A DNA stretch of 10,898 nt from Ktedonobacteraceae bacterium (GTDB lineage: Bacteria; Chloroflexota; Ktedonobacteria; Ktedonobacterales; Ktedonobacteraceae), in assembly GCA_017354095.1 (NCBI GenBank), contig JAFMRP010000057.1, forward strand, positions 1 through 10,898, read 5' to 3'. The notes beneath the pieces were generated by a model. The model was not told where the DNA came from. It was given only the letters and a program-made list of their open reading frames with translations, and searched no databases. Positions 1 to 6,932 of the stretch are shown in pieces (positions within the stretch are counted from its first letter, which is position 1; each line of letters opens with the position of its first letter). The position numbers were made by a program, and so were the translations under genes.

Positions 1-1
1 C

Positions 2-493
2 GACCATCTCCTGTACTGGAAAGAAAACGGTGGCCCGCTGTCTCCCGCTGTCATCGAGGGCACAAGCATCCCTGATGAAACCGGCCTGGTTACCGAGAAT
101 GAGACGGAGAGCACACCCGCGCCCCAGCCACAGATGGTCGATCTCGTCTTCACCCGTCTGGAGCGGCTCAACTACGCTCTCTATAAAGAGATGCGCCGCC
201 TGAGCCCGTTTGGCGCGGGCAACCAGGAGCCAATCTTCAAAATGGAGGGACTGCGCCTGCTCGACACGTGGACAAGCGGCGTCAATAAGCAAAATCTACG
301 CCTGCGCCTGGGCGCGCCACGCGGCAATATCCAGCAATTCGCCACGCTGTCTAACGGCGCCGATCGCCGCGCTTCGCTGCGCGGCATCACACACGTCAAT
401 ATTATCTTTCGCATCGACTCTTCCGAAGACGATGCCCGTCCGGAAATCTGGCTCAAACTGCTCGATGTCGAACCCACCCAGCCAGGCCCATAA
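2..493 (+). CDS. recJ: RecJ single-strand DNA exonuclease, C-terminal end (partial)
   Basis: This is the last 163 codons of a gene whose start lies left of the window; the frame is open from base 2 to the TAA at 491-493. RecJ is a DHH-family 5'-3' single-strand exonuclease acting in recombination and mismatch or base-excision repair. The assignment rests on the motif LSPFGAGNQEPIF (bases about 203-241), which matches the conserved L-x-PFGxGNxEP-hydrophobic segment at the start of the RecJ C-terminal OB-like domain. The downstream LRLLDTWTSGVNKQNLRLRLG and the final I-I-F-R-I-D stretch fit the beta-rich remainder of that domain. An acidic, Pro/Thr-rich insertion (bases about 68-133) precedes the motif and is probably a linker. 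The catalytic DHH and DHHA1 motifs are outside the window, so activity cannot be judged. The next gene lies 65 bp downstream on the same strand. Confidence 0.85.
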   Translation, partial: DHLLYWKENGGPLSPAVIEGTSIPDETGLVTENETESTPAPQPQMVDLVFTRLERLNYALYKEMRRLSPFGAGNQEPIFKMEGLRLLDTWTSGVNKQNLRLRLGAPRGNIQQFATLSNGADRRASLRGITHVNIIFRIDSSEDDARPEIWLKLLDVEPTQPGP

Positions 494-558
494 TGTTCGC
501 CCAATGACAACACACTGACAATAGATAGCGAAAGATACACCTGAAAGACGGGATCGTA

Positions 559-1206
559 ATGAGTTTTGCCGATACACTTTTGACAGAAAATCTTAAGCCG
601 CTGCGCGAACGCCTGCTGAAGCACCCACTATGGGCGGGCATCGAAGACGGAACACTGGAACACGAGCGGCTGGCGCTCTTCGCCTTGCAGGACTGGTGGC
701 TGGTGCGCGAGGCGTATCGCCTGGACGCGCTGGCAATCGCGGCGGCTCCCGATCTGGAGATGCAAGAGCTGCTGCTGGCAAAACTGCTGCCGAAGGTGGG
801 AGGCTATCGTCTATTGCTGCGCTTCGGCGAACCTCTGGGCCTGACGCGAGCAGATTTCGATGCAGTGGAGCCCCTGGCCGGCTGCATGGCGCTCACAAAT
901 TTCTTCTACTGGATGCTGGCATACGGTTCTCCCCCGGAGAAGCTGGCCGCTGTCAGCGCCAGCGAGGACATCTTTATCCAGATCTGCGCCCGGGTCGGCC
1001 CTGCCCTGATGCGCAACTACGGGCTGAACGCCGCGCAGGTCGAATTCTTCTCGGCCCACGAGCAGATCGGCCAGCAGGTCACACCCGTCGATGAGGCGCT
1101 GCTGGCCCGCTATAATTCCCCATCTGACCGCCGCCTCATCACTCGCGCCGTACGCCTGAGCCACGAGTTCGAACTGCTCTTCTACGACACCATCATGCAA
1201 GCCTGA
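559..1206 (+). CDS. TenA/PqqC-like heme-oxygenase-fold protein
   Basis: A 215-residue, all-helical protein of the TenA/THI-4/PqqC superfamily. Visible family features are the N-terminal K-H-P-L-W (residues 21-25) followed by EDGTL, then FALQDWW (41-47), FFYWMLAYG (115-123), and a C-terminal HEFELLFYD (202-210), which aligns with the last helix of TenA carrying its acid Glu. Family members include thiaminase II (thiamin salvage), PqqC, and CADD-like di-metal oxygenases. The catalytic Cys of TenA should fall near FFYWM but is Phe here; the only nearby Cys is C109. The His-rich metal motif of the CADD/HDO group is also incomplete (H167-E168, then Gly and Gln). The substrate is therefore unknown. 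The start at ATG 559 has only a weak ribosome site, but the reading frame and length fit the family. It follows recJ by 65 bp and may be co-transcribed with it. The stop codon abuts the terminator of the convergent gdhA gene. Confidence 0.7.
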   Translation: MSFADTLLTENLKPLRERLLKHPLWAGIEDGTLEHERLALFALQDWWLVREAYRLDALAIAAAPDLEMQELLLAKLLPKVGGYRLLLRFGEPLGLTRADFDAVEPLAGCMALTNFFYWMLAYGSPPEKLAAVSASEDIFIQICARVGPALMRNYGLNAAQVEFFSAHEQIGQQVTPVDEALLARYNSPSDRRLITRAVRLSHEFELLFYDTIMQA

Positions 1207-1239
1207 AAAAATGCGCATCCCGCAAATGCGGGATGCGCA
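1206..1239 (-). terminator. Intrinsic terminator of gdhA
   Basis: A 13-bp perfect inverted repeat (1212-1224 with 1227-1239; arm TGCGCATCCCGCA) has six A bases on its left (1206-1211). Read on the minus strand this is a strong GC-rich hairpin followed by six T, 27 bp past the gdhA stop. The T tract overlaps the last base of the TenA-like stop codon. Read on the plus strand there is no T tract, so the element mainly serves gdhA. Confidence 0.85.
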
Positions 1240-1266
1240 CACAAATCGGCAAATTTGCCATCAATC

Positions 1267-2520
1267 CTATGGATAAACCCCACGAACCTCGGTCGCCTCA
1301 GCTACCCGGCTCACCGCCAGCAGATACGCCCCCATACGCAGGTTCGTCTGCTGCTCTTCCGCCTTGTCGTGTACAGCCCTGTATGAGCGCGTCATAATGC
1401 TTTCCAGGCGCGAATTGATCTCCGGCTCGCTCCAGAAGAAGCGCTGTAGATCCTGCACCCACTCGAAGTAACTCACCGTCACGCCCCCCGCATTGGCCAG
1501 AATATCCGGCACCACCGTAATACCACGCTCATTGAAGATCTCATCAGCCTCCGGCGTCGTCGGACCATTCGCCGCCTCTACAATCAGGCGCGCTTTCACC
1601 CGCGCGGCATTCCGCCCCGTTAACTGATTCTCCAACGCCGCCGGCACCAGCACATCGCAGGGCTGCTCCAGCAATTCACTGTTCGATACAAACTCCGTTC
1701 CCGGTAGCCCGACCAGGTTGCCATGCTCCTTCGAATAGCGTAAAGCGGCAAACACGTCGATCCCGTCAGGATTATACACGCCCCCCTTAATATCACTCAG
1801 GCCAACAATCTTACAACCCAGCCTGCTCAGCAGACGCGCTGAAATGCTGCCCACATTGCCAAAGCCCTGAATGATCACCGAACAGTCCTCCGGCGCCATC
1901 CTCAGGTCGCGCAGCGCCTCACGCGCTACCACCTGCACACCACGCGCGGTAGCCTCCAACCTGCCCTCGCTCCCCCCAACCGACAGCGGTTTGCCAGTCA
2001 CCACCGCCGGTATAGAATACCCTCTGTGCATCGAGTAGGTATCCATAATCCAACCCATCACCTGCGGATTGGTATTCATATCAGGCGCGGGAATATCACT
2101 ATTGGGACCAAGCAGAATGGAGATCTCTGTCGTGTAACGCCGTGTCAGGCGTTCAAGCTCAGTAAAGGACATCTCGTGCGGATCACAAATCACCCCTCCC
2201 TTCGCTCCACCATACGGAATACCAACCACAGCACACTTCCAGGTCATCCACATCGCCAGCGCTCGCACCTCGTCCAATGAGACTGCCGGACTGAAACGAA
2301 TACCACCCTTGGCCGGACCCCGGTTGATATTATGCTGTACCCTGTATCCCGTAAACATCTCCACGTCGCCATTATCCATCCGCACCGGGAAATTAACAAT
2401 CAACTCACGCTGGGGCTTGCGCAAAATAGCCCTCATGGCCTGGGAAAGACCTAGACGCTCCGCCGCCTCATCAAATTGAGCAACCGCTACTTCATAAGGA
2501 TTTACTACATCAATAGCCAT
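1267..2520 (-). CDS. gdhA: Glutamate dehydrogenase (Glu/Leu/Phe/Val dehydrogenase family)
   Basis: A 417-residue cytosolic enzyme of the usual hexameric GDH length (about 410-450). It interconverts glutamate and 2-oxoglutarate plus ammonium with NAD(P). The dimerisation/substrate domain shows GPAKGGIRF (69-76) and the active-site PYGGAKGGV (102-110, catalytic Lys107). The catalytic Asp147 lies in APDMNT. The Rossmann domain has GFGNVG (219-224) with an Asp at the end of the second strand (D243 in LSDIKGG). EAANGPTTPEAD (315-326) and ILANAGGVTVSYFEW (340-354) are also typical. The exact substrate (Glu rather than Leu, Val or Phe) and the cofactor are inferred from overall similarity, not proven. 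The ATG at 2518-2520 is preceded by AGGAGG (2532-2537) and an 11-base T-rich spacer. The gene is flanked by genes for arginase, an aminotransferase and a binding lipoprotein, consistent with amino-acid nitrogen metabolism. Confidence 0.92.
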   Translation of the reverse strand: MAIDVVNPYEVAVAQFDEAAERLGLSQAMRAILRKPQRELIVNFPVRMDNGDVEMFTGYRVQHNINRGPAKGGIRFSPAVSLDEVRALAMWMTWKCAVVGIPYGGAKGGVICDPHEMSFTELERLTRRYTTEISILLGPNSDIPAPDMNTNPQVMGWIMDTYSMHRGYSIPAVVTGKPLSVGGSEGRLEATARGVQVVAREALRDLRMAPEDCSVIIQGFGNVGSISARLLSRLGCKIVGLSDIKGGVYNPDGIDVFAALRYSKEHGNLVGLPGTEFVSNSELLEQPCDVLVPAALENQLTGRNAARVKARLIVEAANGPTTPEADEIFNERGITVVPDILANAGGVTVSYFEWVQDLQRFFWSEPEINSRLESIMTRSYRAVHDKAEEQQTNLRMGAYLLAVSRVAEATEVRGVYP

Positions 2521-2688
2521 AAAAAAAAGAACCTCCTCGGCACTGACCTCCCCTGGGTCAACCTGCTTCGCTGCATGGAAGCTTCATCACTTCACTGCAA
2601 AAATTCGCTTATAATATCACAAAACACATTCCTGATGAAAAGCTCGTATAGATGCTCGAACGAGCCTCTCTTCCAATTACACCTCTAT

Positions 2689-2697
2689 AGTATAACA
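2689..2697 (-). promoter_or_regulatory. Possible extended -10 promoter of gdhA
   Basis: On the minus strand this reads TGTTATACT, an extended -10 (TG-N-TATAMT type) with one mismatch in the hexamer. I see no good -35 upstream. It would give a 5' leader of about 160 bases ahead of gdhA. The AT-rich 2600-2700 interval also contains a TATTAT that could serve instead, so this is tentative. Confidence 0.35.
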
Positions 2698-2746
2698 TAA
2701 AATAAACCCTTCCTACCGATGATTTCGAGAAGAACAGGGACAGATA

Positions 2747-4375
2747 TTATCCCGTGCCCTTCTGGTTCAGGTACACATCAGACCAATCGCCAAAATACAA
2801 CCCATTGCCATTCACCGTTACCCCATGCACCCGGGCCGGAATGATTGCCGCCATCGTCTGATGGTACAACGGCAGCCAGCCCACATCCTCAATCGCGATA
2901 TGCTCCGCCTGCTGATAGAGACCGATACGCTCTTCGCCCGTGTGGCTCTCCGCCAGCCCGATCGCGTGCTCAAAATCGCGATTACTCCAATAGCCACCGT
3001 TTCCTCCAGAAGAAGAAAGCAGGGGCTTCGCCAGGAAATCATAAGGATCGACAAAATCTGCCGTCCATTGTACCAGGCCCAACTGCGCCTCGTGACGCGC
3101 TATTGCATCTTTATAGGCCACCTCCTCTACCGGGCGCACTGTCACCTGCACATTCAGCGTGGATTGCCACATGCGCTGCAACGCGCTCGCCACATCTGGC
3201 ATCATCTGCGAGCTGGGATAAGCAAAGGTGATCGGCGGTAGGTCCGCAAGATTGGGGTAGGCCAACTGCAACATGGACCTGGCCATCTTCTTATCAAATG
3301 ATAACCCTGCATAACCAGGCTGATAACCGGGCATGCCAGGAGGCAGGATGGTCTTCGCCACCTCAACGCTATCATCAAACTGGTCATGAACCAGGCCCAC
3401 GCGGTCGGTCGCGTAGGCAAAAGCTTTCCGCACCGCTACATTATTAAACGGTGGCCTCGTCGTATCAAAAAATAAAGCGCTCGTCTGCAGCAGAGCCGTG
3501 CGTACAAAGCCAGGCGATTTTTTCACCAGTGCCTGGTCCTCCGGCGCCAGCCCCCAGACAAGATCACCCTGGTTGGCCCGGTATGTCTTAAAAGCCGTTG
3601 TCGCATCGCTCACAAAAAACATGTCAACTTCAGTTAAAGCCGTCTTACTGCCATAGTAATAGGGATTCGGCACGAAGACCATCCTGATATTGCGCTCCCA
3701 CTGCTTCAGCAGAAACGGGCCCGTGCCCACACCACTCCCGGCAACACGCCCAACCCAATCCTTTGCCCCATCCTGTCCAATCACAGCCTGATTGAGCGGG
3801 AAAAAGAGGGGATTAGCCAGTTCGGCCAGAAAATATGGGGCGGGCTGCTTCAACGTCACCTGCAACACTTGCTCAGATACCACCTTGACGCCACTCAGCG
3901 TCTGCGCCTCTCCCGCCGCTACTTCGTCAGCTCCGACGATATTCCTCATCAACAACGGTGCCTGCGCGGCGGCAGTCTCAGGCCGTAAAATACGCGTCCA
4001 GTTATAGACATATGTGGACGCCGTCAACGCCGTACCATCCGCGAACCTGATATGAGGCCGCAGCGTAAACGTGTACACCTTCTTATCGGGCGATATACTC
4101 CAGGTCGCCTGATCGGGCATAACGTGCAAATCTTTATCCACCCTCACCAGGCCGCTATAGAGCATCGAAAATACAATCTGCGAGTTCGCATCCTGCCCAT
4201 GGGCGGGATCAAGCGTCGCCAGGTCGGTTGTGCCAACATCAGGCAAAGTCAGCACCTGCCTGGCTGCACGCGCTGGCGTTCCCGCAGTATTCCCTCCTCC
4301 GCACGCGCTCAAAGCCAGGGCACCACATAACAGCCCGAGCGCCAGAGCCTGAACAAGCCTCATCAACCGATGCAT
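2747..4375 (-). CDS. ABC transporter substrate-binding lipoprotein (SBP_bac_5 family)
   Basis: An extracellular binding protein of the peptide/nickel (family 5) class, 542 residues from the chosen start. The N-terminus is a lipoprotein signal: MHRLMRL, a hydrophobic core, then lipobox L-S-A-C with the lipidated Cys25, and a GGGNTAGT linker. The body carries the family signature around W-S-I-S-P-D-K-K-V-Y-T-F-T-L-R (92-106), then FADGT and, later, GTGPF and an N-P-Y-Y-Y segment. The ligand (oligopeptide or other) cannot be read from the sequence. Three starts compete: GTG at 4396 (GAGG 10 bases upstream), ATG at 4384, and ATG at 4375. I chose 4375 because AAGGTGAT lies 7 bases upstream and it gives a 25-residue signal to the Cys. 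No permease or ATPase genes are adjacent, so it is an orphan component here. It diverges from arginase. Confidence 0.88.
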   Translation of the reverse strand: MHRLMRLVQALALGLLCGALALSACGGGNTAGTPARAARQVLTLPDVGTTDLATLDPAHGQDANSQIVFSMLYSGLVRVDKDLHVMPDQATWSISPDKKVYTFTLRPHIRFADGTALTASTYVYNWTRILRPETAAAQAPLLMRNIVGADEVAAGEAQTLSGVKVVSEQVLQVTLKQPAPYFLAELANPLFFPLNQAVIGQDGAKDWVGRVAGSGVGTGPFLLKQWERNIRMVFVPNPYYYGSKTALTEVDMFFVSDATTAFKTYRANQGDLVWGLAPEDQALVKKSPGFVRTALLQTSALFFDTTRPPFNNVAVRKAFAYATDRVGLVHDQFDDSVEVAKTILPPGMPGYQPGYAGLSFDKKMARSMLQLAYPNLADLPPITFAYPSSQMMPDVASALQRMWQSTLNVQVTVRPVEEVAYKDAIARHEAQLGLVQWTADFVDPYDFLAKPLLSSSGGNGGYWSNRDFEHAIGLAESHTGEERIGLYQQAEHIAIEDVGWLPLYHQTMAAIIPARVHGVTVNGNGLYFGDWSDVYLNQKGTG

Positions 4376-4507
4376 GAATACCATCACCTTTTCCACACAG
4401 CATAATCCTCAAAACCACAATCAATAGCGCTACTTCAATATGTAAAGACGCACAATCCATCTCCATGGTCAACCCCTGGCCCAACCAGCAGTTCTCATAC
4501 CTCAGCA

Positions 4508-4536
4508 TAGACAAGGTAAGGAGCAAGGGATATAAT
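4508..4536 (+). promoter_or_regulatory. Promoter of arginase gene
   Basis: TAGACA (4508-4513) and TATAAT (4531-4536) are separated by exactly 17 bases: five of six matches to the -35 consensus and six of six to the -10. Transcription should begin near 4543. That puts the upstream in-frame ATG at 4535 before the start of the RNA, so this promoter also decides the translation start. Confidence 0.75.
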
Positions 4537-4571
4537 GAAAATAACTACGAATATTGTTCAACGTCGAGCAA

Positions 4572-4585
4572 GAGGATCTCATATG
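4572..4585 (+). promoter_or_regulatory. Ribosome binding site fixing the arginase start
   Basis: GAGGA at 4572-4576 lies at normal spacing (7 bases after GAGG) before ATG 4583. It supports this ATG over the one 48 bases upstream, which sits inside the -10 box. Confidence 0.7.
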
Positions 4586-5476
4586 CGTATCCGTGTTATT
4601 GGCGCTCCCATCGACCTGGGAGCGGATCGGCGCGGCGTCGACATTGGCCCCAACGCCATTCGTTATGCCGGCTTGCACGACCAGCTGCAACATATCGGGC
4701 ACACCGTTCATGATATAGGCAACCTGCCTGTCCTGGCAACCGAAAATCAACCCGTGGGGAATCCGCATCTCAAATACCTGGAGCCAATTGTCAATGTTTC
4801 CGAGGACCTGGCCCACCATGTAACAGAGGCACTGCGCGCCGACGAATTTCCGCTGATCCTGGGCGGCGATCACAGTATCGCACTGGGCTCAATCAGCGGC
4901 GTGGCCGCCGTACATCGCGACGTGGGGATCATCTGGATCGATGCTCATGCCGATTTCAACACCGGAGAAACCACCCCCTCCGGCAATGTCCACGGCATGA
5001 TCCTGGCCGCTCTGGCCGGCCTGGGTGATGAACGCCTCACCCATCTCGACGGCTGGGCACCCAAAATACGTAAAGAAGCCATTGTCATCATCGGCGCCCG
5101 CAATCTCGATCAGGGAGAGCAGCAGCTCCTGCGTGAACATCACATCCATGTCTTCACCATGCCAGATATCGACCGGTACGGCATGTACTACGTCATGCAG
5201 CAGGCTCTCGCCATTGCCGGAGCGCAAAACAATCCTATTCACCTCAGCCTCGACATGGACTCGCTTGACCCACGCGAGGCGCCCGGCGTAGGCACGCCCG
5301 TGCGCGGAGGCTTGAGCTATCGTGAGGCCCACCTGGCCATGGAAATGATCGCCGCCTCCGGGCAGCTCGTCTCAATGGATGTCGTCGAAGTCAACTCCAT
5401 TCTCGACCGCGAAAACGCTACAGCCCAGCTGGCCGTCGATCTAACGCTCTCAGCTCTCGGCAAAAAAATTCTGTAG
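4583..5476 (+). CDS. rocF: Arginase
   Basis: A 297-residue ureohydrolase that hydrolyses L-arginine to ornithine and urea in the cytosol with a dinuclear Mn centre. All metal ligands are present: His97 in GGDHS; Asp120, His122 and Asp124 in DAHADFN; Asp224 and Asp226 in SLDMDSLDP. The loop DAHADFNTGETTPSGNVHG (120-138) carries the arginase-type Thr/Ser/Asn substrate contacts and the catalytic His137, which favours arginase over agmatinase. G-L-S-Y-R-E (243-248) and VEVN with Glu269 complete the site. Length matches the Bacillus RocF class (about 296-300). The start at 4583 is chosen because residues from MRIRVIGAPIDLG match family N-termini, a ribosome site precedes it, and the ATG at 4535 lies within the promoter. 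No terminator is evident directly after the TAG. Neighbours include gdhA and ilvE, suggesting amino-acid nitrogen recycling. Confidence 0.93.
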   Translation: MRIRVIGAPIDLGADRRGVDIGPNAIRYAGLHDQLQHIGHTVHDIGNLPVLATENQPVGNPHLKYLEPIVNVSEDLAHHVTEALRADEFPLILGGDHSIALGSISGVAAVHRDVGIIWIDAHADFNTGETTPSGNVHGMILAALAGLGDERLTHLDGWAPKIRKEAIVIIGARNLDQGEQQLLREHHIHVFTMPDIDRYGMYYVMQQALAIAGAQNNPIHLSLDMDSLDPREAPGVGTPVRGGLSYREAHLAMEMIAASGQLVSMDVVEVNSILDRENATAQLAVDLTLSALGKKIL

Positions 5477-5547
5477 AATAAGTAATGATTCAAGAGGGGG
5501 CTCAGGGGGACTGTCAGGTAGAGATTTTCGGGGAAGGCGGTCGTGGT

Positions 5548-5587
5548 GGGTCTGTAGGGGCAGGGAGCGGTGAAGGGTTGGGAGGGG
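5548..5587 (+). other. G-tract cluster (possible G-quadruplex)
   Basis: Six runs of three or more G (5548-5550, 5557-5560, 5563-5565, 5575-5577, 5580-5582, 5584-5587) are separated by 6, 2, 9, 2 and 1 bases on the plus strand. One loop (9 bases) exceeds the usual limit of 7, so quadruplex formation is possible but not certain. The run lies on the RNA-like strand relative to ilvE. Confidence 0.4.
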
Positions 5588-5732
5588 CCCTTGAGGCTGC
5601 CCGCTCGTGCTCTCTGACCTCTCACCTGGGCTCCTCCCGGGGCAGCAGCCTCTCCGCTCGGCTGACCGTGCAGCGGTAGTCGTGCCAGCGCCGTTGCAAG
5701 CGGAACAAGAGGGACCCCTGACTGGGGGCGCG

Positions 5733-5747
5733 GGGGGCGCAGCCCCC
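5733..5747. repeat. GC hairpin GGGGGC-GCA-GCCCCC
   Basis: A perfect 6-bp stem (5733-5738 with 5742-5747) closes a GCA loop. It has no adjacent T run on either strand, so it is not an intrinsic terminator. Its loop sequence (GCA) is the same as that of the next hairpin. Confidence 0.6.
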
Positions 5748-5753
5748 GAATCT

Positions 5754-5799
5754 TTCTCTCCCCCGCGAGCCGCCGCAGGCGGCGAGGGGTGAGCGAGAA
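5754..5799. repeat. 46-bp imperfect inverted repeat before ilvE
   Basis: The core is GCCGCC (5769-5774), loop GCA, GGCGGC (5778-5783). Outside it CCCC (5761-5764) pairs with GGGG (5786-5789) and TTCTC (5754-5758) with GAGAA (5795-5799), with internal loops between. It ends exactly before the GTG at 5800, and its right arm contains the SD-like GAGGGGTGA. This resembles a mobile palindromic repeat or a structured leader. Confidence 0.55.
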
Positions 5800-5898
5800 G
5801 TGAACGCGTATAAAAGAGCCCTCTCACCAGAAAATATATGTAAAGAAGAAAAGGAGGAAAGAGCAGGTAGCAAAGACGCTGCTTGTTCTCAGCAAAAA

Positions 5899-6852
5899 AT
5901 GGCAGTCAAAGAAATCTTCATGGACGGCAAATTCATCCCCGCCGAGCAAGGCGTCATCTCCGTACGGACGCACGCCTTTGCCTACGGCACCGGATGTTTT
6001 GAAGGTATTCGTGGCTACTGGAACGCGGAAGATCAGCAAATCTACCTGTTCCGCTTGCGCGAGCACTTTGAGCGCCTCCTGCGTTCCTGCAAAATCCTGC
6101 AAATCTCATTGCCCTATACCGTCGACGAGCTTATCGATATCAGCATCGAACTGGTCAGGCGCAACGACCAGCACGAGGACGTCTACCTGCGCCCCGTGGC
6201 CTACAAGGGCGATCTCATCATCGGCGTCCGCCTGCACGGTCTCACCGATCAATACCTGCTCACCTCCGAGCCAATGGGCAACTACGTCGAGATCACGGGC
6301 CTGAAATGCGGCGTCTCTTCCTGGCGCCGTATCGACGATAACGCTATGCCCGCGCGCGCCAAAATCTGTGGAGCCTACGTCAACTCAGCCTTCGCCAAAA
6401 GCGAAGCCATGCAAAACGGCTTCGATGAGGCCATCATGCTCACCAACGAAGGTACCGTCTCCGAAGGCAGCGCCGAGAATATCTTCCTGCTCAGCAATGG
6501 CGAACTCGTCACTCCCGCCCCCACAGAGAATATTCTCCTGGGCATCACGCGCGACACCATCATGAAACTGGCACAGCGCGAGTTCGGCTACACCACCCAC
6601 GAGCGTATCATCGACCGCACCGAGCTTTATACCGCCGATGAGGTCTTCCTCTGCGGTACCGGCGCGCAGATCGCCCCGGTCATTGAAATCGACCGTCGCC
6701 CCGTCGGTGATGGCAAAGTGGGACTACTCACTAGCAAGCTTCAGGAACTCTACTTCGATGTCGTGCGCGGCAAAGTCGCCGACTATCGCGATCAGTGGTG
6801 TACACCCGTCTACACCCAGGTCCCACAGCCCAGCGCCGAAGCCGCCAGCTAA
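5899..6852 (+). CDS. ilvE: Branched-chain amino acid aminotransferase (class IV)
   Basis: A 317-residue PLP enzyme of fold-type IV that exchanges the amino group between Leu/Ile/Val and 2-oxoglutarate, the last step of branched-chain synthesis. Typical features: AYGTGCFEGIRGY (28-40), R-L-R-E-H-F-E-R-L (52-60), the PLP lysine K155 in PARAKICGAYVNS, V-S-E-G-S-A-E-N-I-F (187-196) with Glu193, and the phosphate-binding CGTGAQIAPV (252-261). D-amino-acid aminotransferase and aminodeoxychorismate lyase share the fold, but the N-terminal EGIRGY and length favour BCAT. The start is uncertain. ATG 5899 gives the normal N-terminus (MAVKEIFMDGKF) but lacks a ribosome site nearby. An in-frame GTG at 5800, with GAGGGGTGA upstream, would add 33 non-conserved residues. 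A strong AAGGAGG at 5851-5857 has no start codon at useful spacing. The gene ends at a bidirectional terminator shared with fabF. Confidence 0.9.
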   Translation: MAVKEIFMDGKFIPAEQGVISVRTHAFAYGTGCFEGIRGYWNAEDQQIYLFRLREHFERLLRSCKILQISLPYTVDELIDISIELVRRNDQHEDVYLRPVAYKGDLIIGVRLHGLTDQYLLTSEPMGNYVEITGLKCGVSSWRRIDDNAMPARAKICGAYVNSAFAKSEAMQNGFDEAIMLTNEGTVSEGSAENIFLLSNGELVTPAPTENILLGITRDTIMKLAQREFGYTTHERIIDRTELYTADEVFLCGTGAQIAPVIEIDRRPVGDGKVGLLTSKLQELYFDVVRGKVADYRDQWCTPVYTQVPQPSAEAAS

Positions 6853-6868
6853 ACACCCCGGACCACTC

Positions 6869-6906
6869 AAAAAAGCAAGGGTGCCCGTTCAGCGGGCATC
6901 CCTTTT
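6869..6906. terminator. Bidirectional intrinsic terminator between ilvE and fabF
   Basis: Stem AAGGGTGCCCG (6877-6887) pairs with 6893-6904 (one bulged T), loop TTCAG. Plus-strand reading ends in TTTT (6903-6906). Minus-strand reading ends in GC then six T (complement of 6869-6874). It lies 24 bp after the ilvE stop and 26 bp after the fabF stop, so it serves both convergent genes. Confidence 0.85.
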
Positions 6907-6932
6907 CTCGTTAAGCCAGGAGATGTAAACCT

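Larger units (their letters stand above)
5477..5898. other. Structured GC-rich spacer between arginase and ilvE
   Basis: This 422-bp gap holds no convincing gene. Its left part (about 5495-5590) is G-rich on the plus strand, the middle (5590-5800) is very GC-rich with several hairpins, and the right part (5800-5898) is A-rich. Short open frames exist on both strands but are Pro/Arg/Ala-rich with no recognisable family, as expected from base composition. Hairpins include CCCC-TGACT-GGGG (5715-5727) and two described separately; a longer-range pair is GAGGCTGC (5593-5600) with GCAGCCTC (5645-5652). It could be an inserted repeat element, a long leader of ilvE, or both. I see no T-box sequence. 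Confidence 0.6.

Noticed and set aside
493..559. Promoter in the recJ to TenA-like gap (CTGACA at 515-520)
   Set aside because: No acceptable -10 box lies at 16-18 bases from it.
2720..2760. Terminator for the binding-lipoprotein gene
   Set aside because: Only a GGGA/TCCC short stem is present, with no T tract.
5450..5827. 125-codon minus-strand frame (and overlapping small frames) in the GC-rich spacer
   Set aside because: The translation is low-complexity Pro/Arg/Ser/Ala, explained by base composition and the hairpins.
5477..5898. T-box or other amino-acid riboswitch ahead of ilvE
   Set aside because: I looked for the conserved T-box sequence and a following terminator/antiterminator pair and found neither.
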